Shown here one piece after another: positions 6,004 through 6,234 of a DNA stretch of 6,234 bases. This stretch comes from Anaerolineales bacterium (GTDB taxonomy: Bacteria; Chloroflexota; Anaerolineae; Anaerolineales; E44-bin32), in NCBI GenBank assembly GCA_030606845.1, contig JAUWFP010000136.1, positions 1-6,234 of the forward strand. The letters are read 5' to 3'. The notes beneath the pieces were generated by a model, which was given only the letters and a program-made list of their open reading frames with translations, was not told the origin of the DNA and ran no database searches. Each line of letters opens with the position of its first letter. Positions within the stretch are counted from its first letter, which is position 1. A program made the translations under genes and the position numbers.

Positions 6004-6234
6004 CTAACTCGTCTGCGAGACCGGGGGACGATCCCGCAGCACCTCCGGGCGAACATCGTCCATCCGCTCAGGCCTCTCTGCCGGAGCCTTGCCCGCGCCT
6101 ACGCCTACGGCGAGCAATTCGCCATTACCGAGATCCCTTCCCACGACAATTGCGACCATACCCACCTCAAGATCACCGAAGCCATTGACACCTCCATCTC
6201 GAGATTTGTATTTGGTCGAACCATCCACGGAAAA
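6004..6234 (-). CDS. C-terminal end of a DUF5666-like protein (partial)
   Basis: The minus-strand frame is open from the window edge to a TAG at 6004-6006, giving 76 visible residues. The N-terminus lies beyond the window, and the in-window GTG at 6228 is not a believable start. The visible part begins with a small beta-type unit reading FSVDGSTKYKSRDG, then DLEVGMVAIVVGR and a short strand ending AVGVGAG. This pattern (Val-Asp-x-x-Thr, Arg-Asp-Gly, Asp-Leu-x-Val-Gly-Met, Val-x-Gly) resembles the DUF5666 repeat, often found in tandem in exported bacterial proteins of unknown function. That match is from memory. A polar Pro/Arg/Glu-rich tail (about residues 50-76) follows and ends VSQTS. The strong T7-tailed terminator 41 nt downstream supports this strand as the coding one. 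The opposite strand is also open here but has no recognisable content. No function can be assigned. Confidence 0.6.
   Translation of the reverse strand, partial: FSVDGSTKYKSRDGGVNGFGDLEVGMVAIVVGRDLGNGELLAVGVGAGKAPAERPERMDDVRPEVLRDRPPVSQTS

Noticed and set aside
5998..6234. Plus-strand frame open from TTG at 5998 to the window end, opposite the DUF5666-like frame.
   Set aside because: It has no ribosome binding site and no recognisable motif, and it is the mirror of a frame with domain-like content and its own terminator.

Overview
The window looks like chromosomal core DNA from a free-living bacterium, with moderate GC and densely packed genes. The gene order (a PgpH-type 7TM-HD phosphodiesterase, then ybeY, then a DgkA-type lipid kinase) is the conserved block best known from Firmicutes. 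The DgkA variant, the soluble multi-GAF sensor kinase and the archaeal-looking endonuclease IV homologue fit Chloroflexota (Anaerolineae-like) better. That placement is an inference from protein style, not from a marker gene.

Layout: (1) Bases 1-2134, plus strand, hold a tight three-gene operon: the 3' part of a membrane HD-domain c-di-AMP phosphodiesterase, ybeY (11-nt gap), and a DgkA-family kinase (ATGA overlap with ybeY). (2) Bases 2135-2269 are intergenic, with a weak promoter candidate. (3) Bases 2270-4825, plus, encode an 851-residue soluble histidine kinase, read as three GAF domains, one PAS domain and HisKA-HATPase, with no response regulator beside it. (4) Bases 4826-4951 hold several inverted repeats and a good promoter candidate whose -35 box lies inside a perfect 12-bp palindrome. 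(5) Bases 4952-5797, plus, encode an endonuclease IV-like TIM-barrel metalloenzyme that starts at TTG. (6) Bases 5798-6003 separate two convergent genes and hold a perfect 14-bp-stem bidirectional terminator. (7) Bases 6004-6234, minus, are the C-terminal end of a protein resembling DUF5666 that runs off the window.

The first three genes share envelope, nucleotide-signalling and ribosome-maintenance themes: second-messenger breakdown, rRNA processing and lipid-carrier phosphorylation. The sensor kinase and the TIM-barrel gene look like separate transcription units. I see no mobile element, CRISPR array, tRNA or rRNA, and no convincing undescribed multi-gene system. The points most worth a second look are the divergent metal site and DNA-contact region of the endonuclease IV homologue, the palindrome over its -35 box, the CxxC in the kinase's first GAF domain, and the Glu-to-Gln change in the lipid kinase.
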